Shown piece by piece: positions 1 to 8,936 of a stretch of 64,000 nucleotides of DNA. A program made the position numbers and the translations under genes. Under the pieces are notes generated by a model. That model was not told the origin of the DNA, searched no databases, and was given only the letters and a program-made list of their open reading frames with translations. Numbering within the stretch: position 1 is the first letter of the stretch; every line of letters begins with the position of its first letter. Source of the DNA: Streptomyces sp. NBC_00287. Lineage in GTDB: Bacteria > Actinomycetota > Actinomycetes > Streptomycetales > Streptomycetaceae. The stretch covers positions 3,968,001-4,032,000 of the forward strand of contig NZ_CP108053.1 in assembly GCF_036173105.1 (NCBI RefSeq), given 5' to 3'.

Positions 1-860
1 GGGCGGGGCCGTACCCGGTCCACCACGGCCATCCCGGCGCGGAACAGCGCGGCCGGTACGACCAGGCAGACCAGGATCCAGAACAGGGTCACACCCCAGG
101 GGCGGCCCACGCCCCAGGGCTGTTCGGCCATCACCTTGCCGCCGTACTTCAGCGAGACGGTGTAGCCGCTGTGCGCCCCGGCGGCCAGTTCGACGGGCAG
201 CTCGATGCGCGCCTTCCCGCCGGGCCGGATCGTGCCGCGCCACTGCTGTTCCTGCCACTCCGGGGCGAACACGCCGTGCGAGGTGCCGACTTGGAAGACG
301 GGGTTCTTCACGGCCGAGGTGCCGACATTGCCGACGGTGAAGACCAGGGTGCGGGCGGGTGGGGCGCCGAACCAGGTCAGTAGGCCGCTGGAGCCGTCGA
401 GGCGGGTGTCGGTGAGGATCGACAGCCGTCCGCCGGAGCCGTCGGCGGGCAGCGGCTCGACCGCGTGCCCGGCCACCTGGAACACGGCGTCGGCCTCGGC
501 CTTCGCCCCCTGAACCGTGGCGACATGCACCACGCACGGACACGGCACCGGCGGTTCGGCCACTGGCAGCTTCCGGCTGAACCGGCCCTCGGCGTCTGTC
601 GTCACCGCCCGCCCGTCGGCGTTGGCACAGGAGTTGGTGCCACCGGTCACACCCGTCGACGGCACCGACTGCCCGCAGATCAGGATCATCAGCAGCGCCC
701 GGGGCCGCCAGCCCTCCCCGGTGACGGTGACCGAACCCCCAGTCCCCGCCTGCGACTTGGAGACCTTCACGGTGGGGGGATCGGCGGCCGACGCAGGCGC
801 CACCGACAGTGCGAGAAGCAGCAGAACGAGCAGCGCCGAGATCCGCACCTTGCCGTTCAC
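1..860 (-). CDS. Secreted, membrane-anchored hypothetical protein (3' end beyond window)
   Basis: The reading frame opens with GTG at 860 and is still open at base 1, so the C-terminus is missing. Translation gives a signal peptide (KVRISALLVLLLLALSVAPASA), then an Ig-like beta-rich region beginning PPTVKVSKSQAGTGGSVTVTG, and near the window edge a hydrophobic stretch (VTLFWILVCLVVPAALF) that should be a membrane anchor. The start overlaps the stop of the preceding gene by 4 bp (GTGA, 857-860), so the two are translationally coupled. I do not recognise a named family. The N-terminal part resembles bacterial surface domains placed next to DUF916-like proteins. Inferred role: cell-surface protein working with its two operon partners. 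Confidence 0.75.
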   Translation of the reverse strand, partial: MNGKVRISALLVLLLLALSVAPASAADPPTVKVSKSQAGTGGSVTVTGEGWRPRALLMILICGQSVPSTGVTGGTNSCANADGRAVTTDAEGRFSRKLPVAEPPVPCPCVVHVATVQGAKAEADAVFQVAGHAVEPLPADGSGGRLSILTDTRLDGSSGLLTWFGAPPARTLVFTVGNVGTSAVKNPVFQVGTSHGVFAPEWQEQQWRGTIRPGGKARIELPVELAAGAHSGYTVSLKYGGKVMAEQPWGVGRPWGVTLFWILVCLVVPAALFRAGMAVVDRVRPR

Positions 861-1696
861 TTCGCCGCTCCCATCAACTCGACGTCTGCATAAAGCGGTT
901 CGGCTACTTCCTCGATACGGCGCCTACGACGTCGTACGAGGAAGAAGGCGGCGGTCGCCACCGCCCCCGCGCTGCCCGCCACCGATCCCCACGGCACGAA
1001 CCGCGCCGACGCCTCGGCCGTGTCGTAGGCCCCTCCCCCGGCGGTCACCGTCAGCCGGACGTCGGCCGTGTCCAGGGACGGGCGGTCGGGCCAGGGTTCG
1101 GTGAGCTTGGCCCGGCGGCCCGGGGGGAGTTCGACGGGGAGGGTGCGCGCGGGGCGGTTGAGGAGGGGGCCGAGGAGGCCGTCGGCGCGTACGGCGAGGC
1201 GGGGTTCGAGGGTGGTCGTGCCGCGGTTGACGATCTCGTACGAGATGCCGGAGTCGGTGACCTTCACCTGCTCGACCGTCAGCGCGGACAACTGGGGGAC
1301 CTTGACGCGTAGATGGAGGGCGACCGAGTCGGAGCGGCCGTCGGGGCCGCGGGCGACGATGCCCGCGGAGCGGTCGGCGTCCGGGACGGTCACCGTGAAG
1401 GGGACGTCGGCGCGGGTGCGGGCCGGGACGCGGACCTCGGAGCGGGCGAAGGCGACCCGGGCGCCCGTGGCGGACAGCCGGACGGTGACCGGCTCACCGC
1501 CACGGTTGGTCACCGACACCGTGTCCTCGAGGACCGCCCCGGGCTCGCCCTCGGCGTAGAAGGAGGGGCGCCCGCCGCCGGACGGCGCGACGGACCAGCC
1601 CCCGGCGGCCGCCGCGGGCGGGGCGGCCACCAGCAGGAGCAGCAGGGCGGGGGGCAGCACAGGCAGGACGGACAGGACACGGCCGGTCAGCGACAT
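857..1696 (-). CDS. DUF916/WxL-interacting-like surface protein with C-terminal anchor
   Basis: About 279 residues. It has a signal peptide ending near PAAAAG, an Ig-like beta-sandwich typical of DUF916 or WxL-protein peptidoglycan-binding domains (SFYAEGEPGAVLEDTVSVTNRGGEPVTVRL), a second beta domain, and a C-terminal membrane helix (VAGSAGAVATAAFFLV) followed by RRRRRR, the usual stop-transfer signature. ATG at 1696 is chosen because GGAG sits about 7 nt upstream; a TTG 12 bp further out is possible. It lies 27 bp after the LPQTG gene and overlaps the next gene by 4 bp, so all three form one leftward operon. In the family such proteins bind the wall and partner surface proteins. Function here is inferred. 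Confidence 0.75.
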   Translation of the reverse strand: MSLTGRVLSVLPVLPPALLLLLVAAPPAAAAGGWSVAPSGGGRPSFYAEGEPGAVLEDTVSVTNRGGEPVTVRLSATGARVAFARSEVRVPARTRADVPFTVTVPDADRSAGIVARGPDGRSDSVALHLRVKVPQLSALTVEQVKVTDSGISYEIVNRGTTTLEPRLAVRADGLLGPLLNRPARTLPVELPPGRRAKLTEPWPDRPSLDTADVRLTVTAGGGAYDTAEASARFVPWGSVAGSAGAVATAAFFLVRRRRRRIEEVAEPLYADVELMGAAK

Positions 1697-1723
1697 GGGC
1701 GGCTCCAACGGTGGTACGAGGGG

Positions 1724-2413
1724 TCAGCGGCGTACCGTCTGGTTCCGCCGCGTCAGCCACAGCGCGCCCGCCGCGCCCGCGAGCAGCACCGTGCCGCCGA
1801 GGGTGCCGAGGGCGACGGCCGAGTCCTCGGGGCCGGTCTGCGGGAGTTCGGAACCGGAGCCGGAGCCGGAGCCGCTGCCGCTCTGCGTGCCGCCGGTTCC
1901 GCCCGCGGCCTTGACGTCGAGGGTCAGCGCCGGGCCCGGGCTGTTCGACGGGGTGCAGGTGGTCGTCGTACCGAGCGCCTTGATGGTGAGGATGGCCGGG
2001 GTGAAGGTGACCTTGCCGGACTTCTTCGGGGTGTAGGTCCCCGTCAGGTCATTGATCTTGATGGGGGTGTCGGCCGGGATGGCCTCCTGGTTCGCCGGGC
2101 CCGTCACCGTCATGGTGCCGCTGTCGGCGCCGCCCAGTTTGATGGTGGCGCTGGGGTTCATCGCCCCCTTGCCCAGCTCGACCGGGCTGGAGGAGACGCC
2201 CTTCTGCCAGGACATGGTGATCTTGTAGCCGCCGCCGCTCTCGACACCCTTGATGTCGATGGGCGAGACGGCGCTCTTGTCGCCGATCGGGGTCTTGCAC
2301 TGGTAGTTGACGTCGACGACCTCGGCCCGGGCTGCGGGGGCGGCCATCAGCACCGCCGAGCCGGCCAAGGCCGCGACGGACGCGAGCGCGGCGGTTCGTT
2401 TCCGGTACGACAC
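1724..2413 (-). CDS. LPQTG-type cell-wall-anchored protein
   Basis: About 229 residues: signal peptide (ALASVAALAGSAVLMAAPAARA), a central beta-rich domain, a Gly-Ser linker (GSGSGSGSGS), the sortase signal LPQTG at about residue 190, a hydrophobic helix and the tail RRNQTVRR. This is a complete sortase substrate. GTG at 2413 was chosen because GAGGGAG lies 7 nt upstream; a GTG 30 bp upstream lacks a comparable site. Many Streptomyces sortase substrates carry LAxTG, so LPQTG is worth noting. It is the first gene of the three-gene surface operon. No sortase gene is visible in this window. Confidence 0.85.
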   Translation of the reverse strand: MSYRKRTAALASVAALAGSAVLMAAPAARAEVVDVNYQCKTPIGDKSAVSPIDIKGVESGGGYKITMSWQKGVSSSPVELGKGAMNPSATIKLGGADSGTMTVTGPANQEAIPADTPIKINDLTGTYTPKKSGKVTFTPAILTIKALGTTTTCTPSNSPGPALTLDVKAAGGTGGTQSGSGSGSGSGSELPQTGPEDSAVALGTLGGTVLLAGAAGALWLTRRNQTVRR

Positions 2414-2518
2414 GGTTCCGCTCCCTCTCGTTCCTGACGGCACATCAGATCGGCCGTCAAGGTACGCCCGGGGCCGAGAGGAGGGAAGACACAGTGCGTG
2501 TCGGAAGTGTGGGGATGC

Positions 2519-3022
2519 TCAGGCGGGCGCGCCGAGCTCCGCCCAGACCGTCTTGCCGGTCACCCCTGGGGTCCGTACGACCCCCCAGTCCAGACAGAGC
2601 CGCTGCACGATGAACATTCCGTGGCCGCCGGGGCGGCCGGCACGGTGCGGTGTCCGGGGCGCCGGCTGACCCGCGCCCCGGTCGGAGACCTCCAGCCGGA
2701 TGACCTTGTTGTCGCAGGTGATCCGGAGCCGGTCAGGGCCCTCGGCGTGCAGACAGGCGTTGGTGACCAGCTCGGACACGACCAGCAGCACATCCTCCGC
2801 CGCCGCCCGCTGATCGGCGGTCGCCGCCGGCAGCCAGCCCCACGCATACAGCGCCTGGCGGGTGAAGTCGCGGGCGAGCGGCACGACGCCGCTCCGCCCG
2901 TCGAGGCCCAGACTGCGGACCTGTGGGCCCGGCGGGGTCTCGGAGGACGGCTCGGACACCCCGGAAGCGCCGCTGGGCTCAGGGCCGCGGTCGCCCGGCG
3001 AGTAGGGCCGGGTGGTGCTCAT
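2519..3022 (-). CDS. prsI: Anti-sigma factor, RsbW/SpoIIAB-type serine kinase (PrsI)
   Basis: 167 residues with a GHKL ATPase fold: N box ELVTNACLHA, G1 box DRGAG, G2 box GGHGMFIV and GKTVW near the end. Such proteins bind a cognate sigma factor and phosphorylate a STAS antagonist. Start ATG at 3022 follows GAGGTG by 8 nt. The N-terminal 45 residues are Pro/Ser/Gly rich and probably disordered. It sits next to a STAS antagonist gene and a divergent sigma-B-type gene. In S. coelicolor the same arrangement is PrsI-ArsI-SigI, which is why I use the name; the family call rests on the motifs and the symbol on gene order. Confidence 0.8.
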   Translation of the reverse strand: MSTTRPYSPGDRGPEPSGASGVSEPSSETPPGPQVRSLGLDGRSGVVPLARDFTRQALYAWGWLPAATADQRAAAEDVLLVVSELVTNACLHAEGPDRLRITCDNKVIRLEVSDRGAGQPAPRTPHRAGRPGGHGMFIVQRLCLDWGVVRTPGVTGKTVWAELGAPA

Positions 3023-3243
3023 CAGCGCTTCACCTCACCGATTCACCAGTTCACGATTGAAGAAGTCAGTCACTACGGAGGTTCGGTCGGCTCCGCACGC
3101 CGCCATGACAGCGACATGTTCAGGATGTCTCCTGCCCGAGCGGACCGGCGGAACACCCCCGTATTCGGCACGAATCACGTGACGTCCGGAGAGTGGCGTT
3201 CCGCATGGGACGGCCGGTGCGGCACAAGGGGCCGCCATCAGGG

Positions 3244-3621
3244 TCAGTCGACCTCGTCGGCGAGCGCGGAATCGAGGCTGTCATGGACGGTGAAGACCGC
3301 CTCCGCCCCGGTGATCTCGAACACCCGGGCGACCACGGGCTGCATCGCCGCGAGGTGGACGCCACCGCCGGCGGCCTCCGCCTTCAGGCGGGCACCGAGC
3401 AGCACATTGAGTCCGGTCGAGTCACAGAAGTCCAGCCGTCCGCAGTCGACGACCAGTCGGCTGAACCCTTTCTCGAGGCAGTCCTCGAGTGGCTCACGCA
3501 ACAAATCGGCGGTGTGGTGATCCAACTCACCTACGGGAGTCACGACGGCACTGGAGCCCGCTTCCCGCACCTCCACCAGAAGTCGGCCGGACTGTGCGCT
3601 GCCGACTGTCCCGCGGTCCAT
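3244..3621 (-). CDS. arsI: Anti-anti-sigma factor, STAS domain (ArsI)
   Basis: About 125 residues, a single STAS domain. It contains VGELDHHTADLLREPL and the phosphorylation loop DFCDSTGLNVLL, where the Ser of DSTGL is the residue phosphorylated by the partner kinase in SpoIIAA/RsbV proteins. In the unphosphorylated state the protein binds the anti-sigma kinase and frees the sigma factor. ATG at 3621 is preferred, with GGGAG 11 nt upstream; an in-frame GTG at 3633 is the alternative. It lies 221 bp upstream of prsI on the same strand, and divergent from sigI. Confidence 0.8.
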   Translation of the reverse strand: MDRGTVGSAQSGRLLVEVREAGSSAVVTPVGELDHHTADLLREPLEDCLEKGFSRLVVDCGRLDFCDSTGLNVLLGARLKAEAAGGGVHLAAMQPVVARVFEITGAEAVFTVHDSLDSALADEVD

Positions 3622-3875
3622 GCCGTGTCTCACTCCCGACGTCGTGGCTGCTGACTGACGCCCTCGAACACTACGCCTTCCCTACGACCTTCGACACCCG
3701 AACAACCACCCTAAAACGGACATTTCACAACAGAACGCACTTGCGGTGGCCTGTGGAAAGCGGGTAGGGCTAGTAGGGACACGTAATCAAACACGGCCGG
3801 CTTTGGAGGCGCCGCACACCGCAGTGCACGCACAGGCTTCGGCAGCCGTATTTGCCGAGAACGATGGAGGACATC
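3622..3875. promoter_or_regulatory. Divergent arsI/sigI intergenic region
   Basis: This 254-bp gap separates the leftward arsI from the rightward sigI and must carry both promoters. It is more AT-rich than its surroundings around 3700-3800, as promoter regions here usually are. GTGGAAAGCGGGTAG near 3752-3766 has the GGGTA core of SigB-type minus-10 elements, but I see no convincing minus-35 GTTT at the right distance, so I do not assign a promoter. The sigI ribosome-binding site GGAGG is at 3866-3870. Confidence 0.4.
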
Positions 3876-4769
3876 ATGTCACCCCGGCTCGACGCATCGC
3901 ATACCCATGAGGCGACGTCGACTTCCCTCCCGGAACATCTGGATCCCATCGAGCAGGACGACGCACTCGCCGGACTACCGGAGATACCCCCCTTCGACGA
4001 GGTGGGGCCGGTGGACGCACGGGCCCTGTCCAAAACCCTCTTCGAGCGGCTGGAGTCGCTGGAGGAAGGGACCCACGAGTACGCGTACGTCCGCAACACG
4101 CTCGTCGAACTCAACCTCGCGCTGGTCAAGTTCGCCGCCTCCCGCTTCCGCTCGCGCAGCGAGCCCATGGAGGACATCATCCAGGTCGGCACGATCGGCC
4201 TGATCAAGGCGATCGACCGCTTCGAACTCAGCCGCGGAGTCGAGTTCCCCACCTTCGCGATGCCCACCATCGTGGGCGAGATCAAGCGTTTCTTCCGGGA
4301 CACCTCCTGGTCCGTGCGGGTACCGCGCCGACTCCAGGAACTCCGGCTCGACCTGGCCAAGGCGGGCGACGAACTCGCCCAGCAGCTCGACCGCGCCCCG
4401 ACGGTGGCCGAGCTCGCCGAGCGCCTCGGTCTGACCAACGACGAGGTCGTCGAGGGCATGGCGGCGTCGAACGCGTACACCGCCTCCTCGCTGGACGCCC
4501 AGCCGGAGGAGGACGACGCCGAGGGAGCGCTCGCCGACCGCATCGGCTACGAGGACCACGGACTCGAAGGCATCGAGTACGTCGAGTCGTTGAAGCCGCT
4601 GATCGCCGAACTCCCGCCCCGGGACCGCCAGATCCTCTCCTTGCGGTTCGTCGCGGGCATGACCCAGTCGGAGATCGGCGAGGAGCTCGGCATCTCCCAG
4701 ATGCATGTCTCCCGGCTGCTGTCACGGACGCTGGTGCGACTGCGCAAGGGGCTGACGGTCGAGGAGTAA
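3876..4769 (+). CDS. sigI: SigB/SigF-family stress sigma factor SigI
   Basis: About 297 residues. Region 2 lies near residues 78-145 (NLALVKFAASRF, EDIIQVGTIGLIKAIDRFE, FPTFAMPTIVGEIKRFFRD), region 3 follows (VPRRLQELRLDLAKAGDEL), and region 4 near 245-292 (LPPRDRQILSLRFVAGMTQSEIGEELGISQMHVSRLLSR). These are hallmarks of the SpoIIAC/SigB group. ATG at 3876 has GGAGG 5 nt upstream; in-frame starts at 3852 and 3864 lack a site. Divergent anti-sigma and antagonist genes indicate control by partner switching. In S. coelicolor the homologue responds to osmotic stress. The stop codon lies in a 17-bp tandem duplication. Confidence 0.85.
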   Translation: MSPRLDASHTHEATSTSLPEHLDPIEQDDALAGLPEIPPFDEVGPVDARALSKTLFERLESLEEGTHEYAYVRNTLVELNLALVKFAASRFRSRSEPMEDIIQVGTIGLIKAIDRFELSRGVEFPTFAMPTIVGEIKRFFRDTSWSVRVPRRLQELRLDLAKAGDELAQQLDRAPTVAELAERLGLTNDEVVEGMAASNAYTASSLDAQPEEDDAEGALADRIGYEDHGLEGIEYVESLKPLIAELPPRDRQILSLRFVAGMTQSEIGEELGISQMHVSRLLSRTLVRLRKGLTVEE

Positions 4770-4787
4770 AGACGGTCGAGGAGTAAA
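4754..4787. repeat. Perfect 17-bp tandem duplication across the sigI stop codon
   Basis: GACGGTCGAGGAGTAAA occurs at 4754-4770 and again, with no spacer, at 4771-4787. The first copy encodes the C-terminal residues TVEE and the stop TAA; the second is outside the gene and repeats the stop in another frame. It looks like a recent slippage duplication. The protein is unaffected. Confidence 0.95.
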
Positions 4788-4917
4788 AGCCTCCGTCGAC
4801 TCATGGGTTACCCACAGAAACCCTTTCGTCCTGGGTTCCCTTCCTCCACTATGAGCCGTCGTACCCGCCGGTAGGCCAGAACTCCGGCGGGTTTGGCGGC
4901 TGCGAGGAGGCAGGTCG

Positions 4918-6408
4918 ATGGCGCGGGCCGAGGACAGTGACGCACGGCTCACAGAACTGCTGCGGGCCGACTCCGCCACCGCGTACGAGGCGCTGCAGGA
5001 ACTCCGGGCCCGCCATCGGCCGTCCGTACTGAAGTACGCCCGGCTGTGCGCCACGAGCGACTCCGTGGCCCGCCAGCTGGCGGCGCAGGTCTTCACGTTC
5101 GCGGCCCGCGAGACGGCTCGCGGTATCGACCCCGGCGGGCCCTGGCGGCACCGGCTCCTGCTGCTCACCGGGCGGCTGGCCGCGTCCTGGGCGAGCGACG
5201 AACGCGCGGCGGGCCTCGACGCGGGCCTGCTGCTCGTCCTCAACGCGGCGGGCCCGAACGGCCCCGTGCCGACCGTGCTCGGCGCCTTCCAATCGCTGCC
5301 CCCGCGCGCGCAGGGCGTGATCTGGTACGCGATCGTGGAGCGGGAAGCCGACGAGCGGACCGCCGCCTTCCTCGGCCTCACCGGCGAGGACGTGGCCTAC
5401 GGCGCGGGCGCGGCGCTCCAGCAGCTCGGCCGCGCGTGTCTGCGCGCCCGCCTGGCCGCCTCCGCCGACCCCGACTGCCGCGACTTCCACCGCCTCATCG
5501 AGGAGTCGGTACGGCCGGACAGCCCGCGCGGGAGTGCCGATCTGCACGCCCACATGGCGCGCTGCGCGACCTGTACGGCCGCCTACGAGGAGCTGTCGGC
5601 CCTGCGGGACGACCCGCGCCGGACGCTGGGCGAGGGCCTGCTGCCATGGGCGGGGACGGCGTACGTCATGGACGACCCGGCTCCTGTCGCCCACAACCCC
5701 GTTGCCACGACCGCCCATTGGCCGCTGTCCCGGCGCTTCGCGCTGGTGTCGGCGGCGCTGGGCGTGGCACTGGCGCCCCTGCTGGTCTTCCTGCTGACGC
5801 AGGGCGGCACCGCCGAGGACGGCCAGGATCCGGTGAGCGCGGTGAGCAGCCCGACGAGTGCGCCGCCGGTGACGGTGACGGCGACGGTGTCCGCTCCTAC
5901 GCCCTCACCGTCGGCGACCTCCAAGCCGCCTTCTCCTACGCCCACGAGGAGTTCGGCGCCGCCGCCGTCCCGGACGCCCAGTCCGACGCCCACCCCGTCG
6001 CACCGGCCGCCCGGCGCCTCGTACGCGCGCGTGGTGAACGTTTCCAGCGGGCTGTGCCTGGACGTCCGCGACGCTGTCTTCGAGAAGGGCACCGACGTCA
6101 TCACGGCACCCTGCACGTCCTCCCCCACCCAGGTGTGGCGGGTCGACACCGCGCGGGGCGTCGTGCAGTCGTCCGCCGACCCGGAGTTCTGCCTGGACAG
6201 CCGGGGTTCCGTGGATCGGGGTGTCGGCATCTGGGAGTGCGACTCGGTCCACGGGAGCAACGGCCAGAACCTGCGGTTCGCGGTCGACTCACGCGGGGTC
6301 GTCCGCCCGGGCATCGCCCCGGACCATGCGGTGACGCCGGTCGGGGGCGGGGCGGTGGCGTTGGTCGTGGAGAGCGGGGGTGCGGGGCAGCGGTGGCGGG
6401 CCGGGTGA
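4918..6408 (+). CDS. Sigma-like / zinc-finger / transmembrane / ricin-B lectin fusion protein
   Basis: 496 residues. Residues 1-180 resemble an ECF sigma factor, with a region-2-like helix set (AYEALQELRARHRPSVLKYARL) and a region-4-like part (FQSLPPRAQGVIWYAIVEREADERTAAFLGLTGEDV). Near residues 210-225 is a zinc anti-sigma signature H-x3-C-x2-C (HMARCATC). A membrane helix spans about 274-294. A Pro/Ser/Thr-rich linker (300-365) leads to a ricin-type beta-trefoil domain (367-496: SSGLCLDVRD, VWRVDT, FCLDSRGS). So a cytoplasmic sigma/anti-sigma-like half is tied to an extracellular carbohydrate-binding half. A ribosome-binding GAGGAGG lies upstream. The stop TGA directly abuts the convergent hutI stop. 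Role as a glycan sensor is inference; whether it still binds RNA polymerase is unknown. Confidence 0.7.
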   Translation: MARAEDSDARLTELLRADSATAYEALQELRARHRPSVLKYARLCATSDSVARQLAAQVFTFAARETARGIDPGGPWRHRLLLLTGRLAASWASDERAAGLDAGLLLVLNAAGPNGPVPTVLGAFQSLPPRAQGVIWYAIVEREADERTAAFLGLTGEDVAYGAGAALQQLGRACLRARLAASADPDCRDFHRLIEESVRPDSPRGSADLHAHMARCATCTAAYEELSALRDDPRRTLGEGLLPWAGTAYVMDDPAPVAHNPVATTAHWPLSRRFALVSAALGVALAPLLVFLLTQGGTAEDGQDPVSAVSSPTSAPPVTVTATVSAPTPSPSATSKPPSPTPTRSSAPPPSRTPSPTPTPSHRPPGASYARVVNVSSGLCLDVRDAVFEKGTDVITAPCTSSPTQVWRVDTARGVVQSSADPEFCLDSRGSVDRGVGIWECDSVHGSNGQNLRFAVDSRGVVRPGIAPDHAVTPVGGGAVALVVESGGAGQRWRAG

Positions 6409-7581
6409 TCAGAGTTCGCGTACACCCTTGCGCCATACGCCGGTGACCAGGGGTACGCCCGGCCGGTAGGCCAGGTGCACATGGCTCGGGGCGTCGAGGA
6501 GTGTGAGGTCGGCGCGGGCGCCCGGGGCGAGGCGGCCGATGTCGTCGCGGCGCAGGGCTGCCGCGCCGCCCGCTGTGGCCGACCAGAGCGCCTCGTCCGG
6601 GGTCATCCCCATGTCCCGTACCGCGAGCGCGATGCAGAAGGGTACGGACGAGGTGAAGGACGAGCCCGGGTTGCAGTCGGTGGACAGGGCGACGGTGACG
6701 CCCGCGTCGAGGAGGCGGCGGGCGTTCGGCCACTCGGCCCGGGTGGAGAACTCGGCGCCGGGGAGGAGGGTGGCGACGGTGTCGCTGTGCGCGAGGGCGT
6801 CCACGTCCGCGTCCGTCAGGTGGGTGCAGTGGTCGGCGCTGGCGGCGTCGAGTTCCACGGCGAGTTGGACGCCTGGGCCGTAGGAGAGCTGGTTGGCGTG
6901 GATGCGGGGGTGCAGGCCCTTGGCCTTGCCCGCGGTGAGGATGGCCCGGGCCTGGTCGCCGTCGAAGGCGCCCTTCTCGCAGAAGACGTCGATCCAACGG
7001 GCGTACGGCGCACAGGCGTCGAGCATCTCGCCGGTGACGAGGGCGACATAACCGGCCGGGTCGTCGGCGTAGTCCGGGGAGACGATGTGGGCGCCGAGGT
7101 AGGTGACCTCGTCGGTGTGCGCGGCGGCGATGCGCAGGGCGCGGGACTCGTCCTCGGTGGTCAGGCCGTAGCCGGACTTCGTCTCGAAGGTCGTCGTGCC
7201 CTGGCGGAGGGCCTCGGTGAGGTAGCGGGTGAGGTTGGCTTCGAGTGCGGTGTCCGTGGCGGCGCGGGTCGCGGCGACGGTGGTGCGGATGCCACCGGCC
7301 GTGTAACCGCGCCCTGACATGCGCGCGTTGAACTCCTGCGTCCGGTCGCCCGCGAAGACGAGGTGGGAGTGGGAGTCCACGAAGCCCGGGAGGACGGCCC
7401 TGCCCCCGGCGTCGACCCGATTGTCAGTGGCGGGTGCTTTGCTTGATTCACCGGTCCACGCGATGCGGTCGCCGTCGATGACGACGGCCGCGTCCTGGAT
7501 CAGACCGAGGGGAGAACCGTCGCCGAGGGAGGGGTCGTTCGTGACGAGTGTGGCGATGTTGGTGATGACAGTGCTGCTCAT
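6409..7581 (-). CDS. hutI: Imidazolonepropionase HutI
   Basis: 390 residues, the normal length for HutI. It is a metal-dependent amidohydrolase: the metal-binding pair HxH is in [14 protein letters not shown], with later conserved segments [42 protein letters not shown] and STDCNPGSS. It hydrolyses 4-imidazolone-5-propionate to N-formimino-L-glutamate, the third step of histidine degradation. ATG at 7581 follows the hutF stop by about 20 bp, so it is last in the leftward hutU-M20-hutF-hutI operon. Its stop complement TCA (6409-6411) follows the stop of the convergent lectin-fusion gene with no spacer. Confidence 0.95.
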   Translation of the reverse strand: MSSTVITNIATLVTNDPSLGDGSPLGLIQDAAVVIDGDRIAWTGESSKAPATDNRVDAGGRAVLPGFVDSHSHLVFAGDRTQEFNARMSGRGYTAGGIRTTVAATRAATDTALEANLTRYLTEALRQGTTTFETKSGYGLTTEDESRALRIAAAHTDEVTYLGAHIVSPDYADDPAGYVALVTGEMLDACAPYARWIDVFCEKGAFDGDQARAILTAGKAKGLHPRIHANQLSYGPGVQLAVELDAASADHCTHLTDADVDALAHSDTVATLLPGAEFSTRAEWPNARRLLDAGVTVALSTDCNPGSSFTSSVPFCIALAVRDMGMTPDEALWSATAGGAAALRRDDIGRLAPGARADLTLLDAPSHVHLAYRPGVPLVTGVWRKGVREL

Positions 7582-7601
7582 GGCGTCCTCGTGGGTGGTC
7601 G

Positions 7602-8936
7602 TCAGGCGCGGAGGGCTTCGACAGCCTTCGCCAGGGCTTGCGGCACATCGGGGACGAGCGTGTGCGCCCCGTCGCGTACGACGTGCCGGCCCGCCACGAT
7701 CGTGTGCCGTACGTCCGCTGCTGTCGCGGCGAATACGGCCGTCTCGGCGCCGAGGCGTGGCAGCGGCCCTGCCGTTCTGACCGAGTCGAGCGCGATCGTC
7801 GTGAAGTCGGCGCGTGCGCCCGTCTCCAGGCTGCCCACGCCGTCCCAGCCGAGGGCCGCGTGGCCGTCGGCCGAGGCCGCCCGCAGAAGAGCCGCCACCG
7901 TCCAGTGGCCTCGCGTACGGGTGCGCAGGCGCTCGTTGAGCTCCATCGCGCGTGCCTCTTCGAGCAGGTCGATGACGGCGTGGCTGTCGGAGCCGAGGGA
8001 GAGGGGGGACCCTTCGTTCTGAAGGGCGACGGCCGGCCCGATGCCGTCCGCGAGGTCCCGTTCGGTCGTCGGGCACATACAGGTGCCGGTGCCGCTGCCG
8101 CCGATCAGAGAGATGTCCTCGGCGGTGAGATGGGTGTTGTGGACGCCGGTGGTGCGCGGCCCGAGGACGCCGTGGAGGGCGAGGAGCTGGGTCGGGGTGC
8201 ATCCGTGGACTTCCAGGCACGCCTCGTTCTCGGCGGTCTGCTCCGACAGGTGCACATGCAGCGGGGCCCGCCGCTCCTCGGCCCACCGGGCCACGGTCGC
8301 CAACTGGTCGGCGGGCACGGCCCGTACGGAGTGGATGGCGGCACCGATCCGCGCGTGATCCCGTTCCTTGAGAACTGAACAGCGTTCGGCCCATTCCTGA
8401 GCCGTCCGGTCGGAGAAGCGGAGCTGGTGGGAGTTGGGCGGCTGTCCGAAGCCGGAGGAGAGGTAGGCGGTGTCGAGGAGGGTGATCCGGATACCGGCGT
8501 CGGCGGCGGCCGCGATGAGGGCCTCGCCCATGGCGTTGGGGTCGGCGTACGGGGTGCCGCCCGGGGCGTGGTGGACGTAGTGGAACTCGCCGACGGCCGT
8601 GATCCCGGCGAGCGCCATCTCGGCGTACACGGCCCGGGCGAGGGCGTGATAGCTGTCCGGGGTGAGCCGGTCGGCGGTGGCGTACATGACCTCGCGCCAG
8701 GTCCAGAAGGTGCCGCTGCCGACCTGGACGGTGCCGCGCAGGGCGCGGTGGAAGGCGTGCGAGTGGGCGTTCGCCAGCCCAGGGAGGGTGAGACCGCGGA
8801 GGATCTCGGCGCCGGGGGGCGGGGTGTCGATGCCCTGGCGGACGGCGGTGATCCGCCCGTCGCTGATGTCGATCGCGACGCCCGGCTCGACATGGGTGCC
8901 GAGCCAGGCGTGCTCCAGCCAGTACGTCCGTGTCAC
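7602..8936 (-). CDS. hutF: Formimidoylglutamate deiminase HutF
   Basis: 444 residues of the amidohydrolase superfamily (TRZ/ATZ/HutF group). The metal site is in [13 protein letters not shown]; other conserved parts are [38 protein letters not shown] and [21 protein letters not shown]. It deaminates N-formimino-L-glutamate to N-formyl-L-glutamate, which defines the five-step hut pathway used by Streptomyces rather than direct cleavage by HutG formiminoglutamase. The GTG start at 8936 overlaps the upstream TGA by 4 bp (8933-8936), so it is translationally coupled to the M20 hydrolase. Confidence 0.93.
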   Translation of the reverse strand: MTRTYWLEHAWLGTHVEPGVAIDISDGRITAVRQGIDTPPPGAEILRGLTLPGLANAHSHAFHRALRGTVQVGSGTFWTWREVMYATADRLTPDSYHALARAVYAEMALAGITAVGEFHYVHHAPGGTPYADPNAMGEALIAAAADAGIRITLLDTAYLSSGFGQPPNSHQLRFSDRTAQEWAERCSVLKERDHARIGAAIHSVRAVPADQLATVARWAEERRAPLHVHLSEQTAENEACLEVHGCTPTQLLALHGVLGPRTTGVHNTHLTAEDISLIGGSGTGTCMCPTTERDLADGIGPAVALQNEGSPLSLGSDSHAVIDLLEEARAMELNERLRTRTRGHWTVAALLRAASADGHAALGWDGVGSLETGARADFTTIALDSVRTAGPLPRLGAETAVFAATAADVRHTIVAGRHVVRDGAHTLVPDVPQALAKAVEALRA

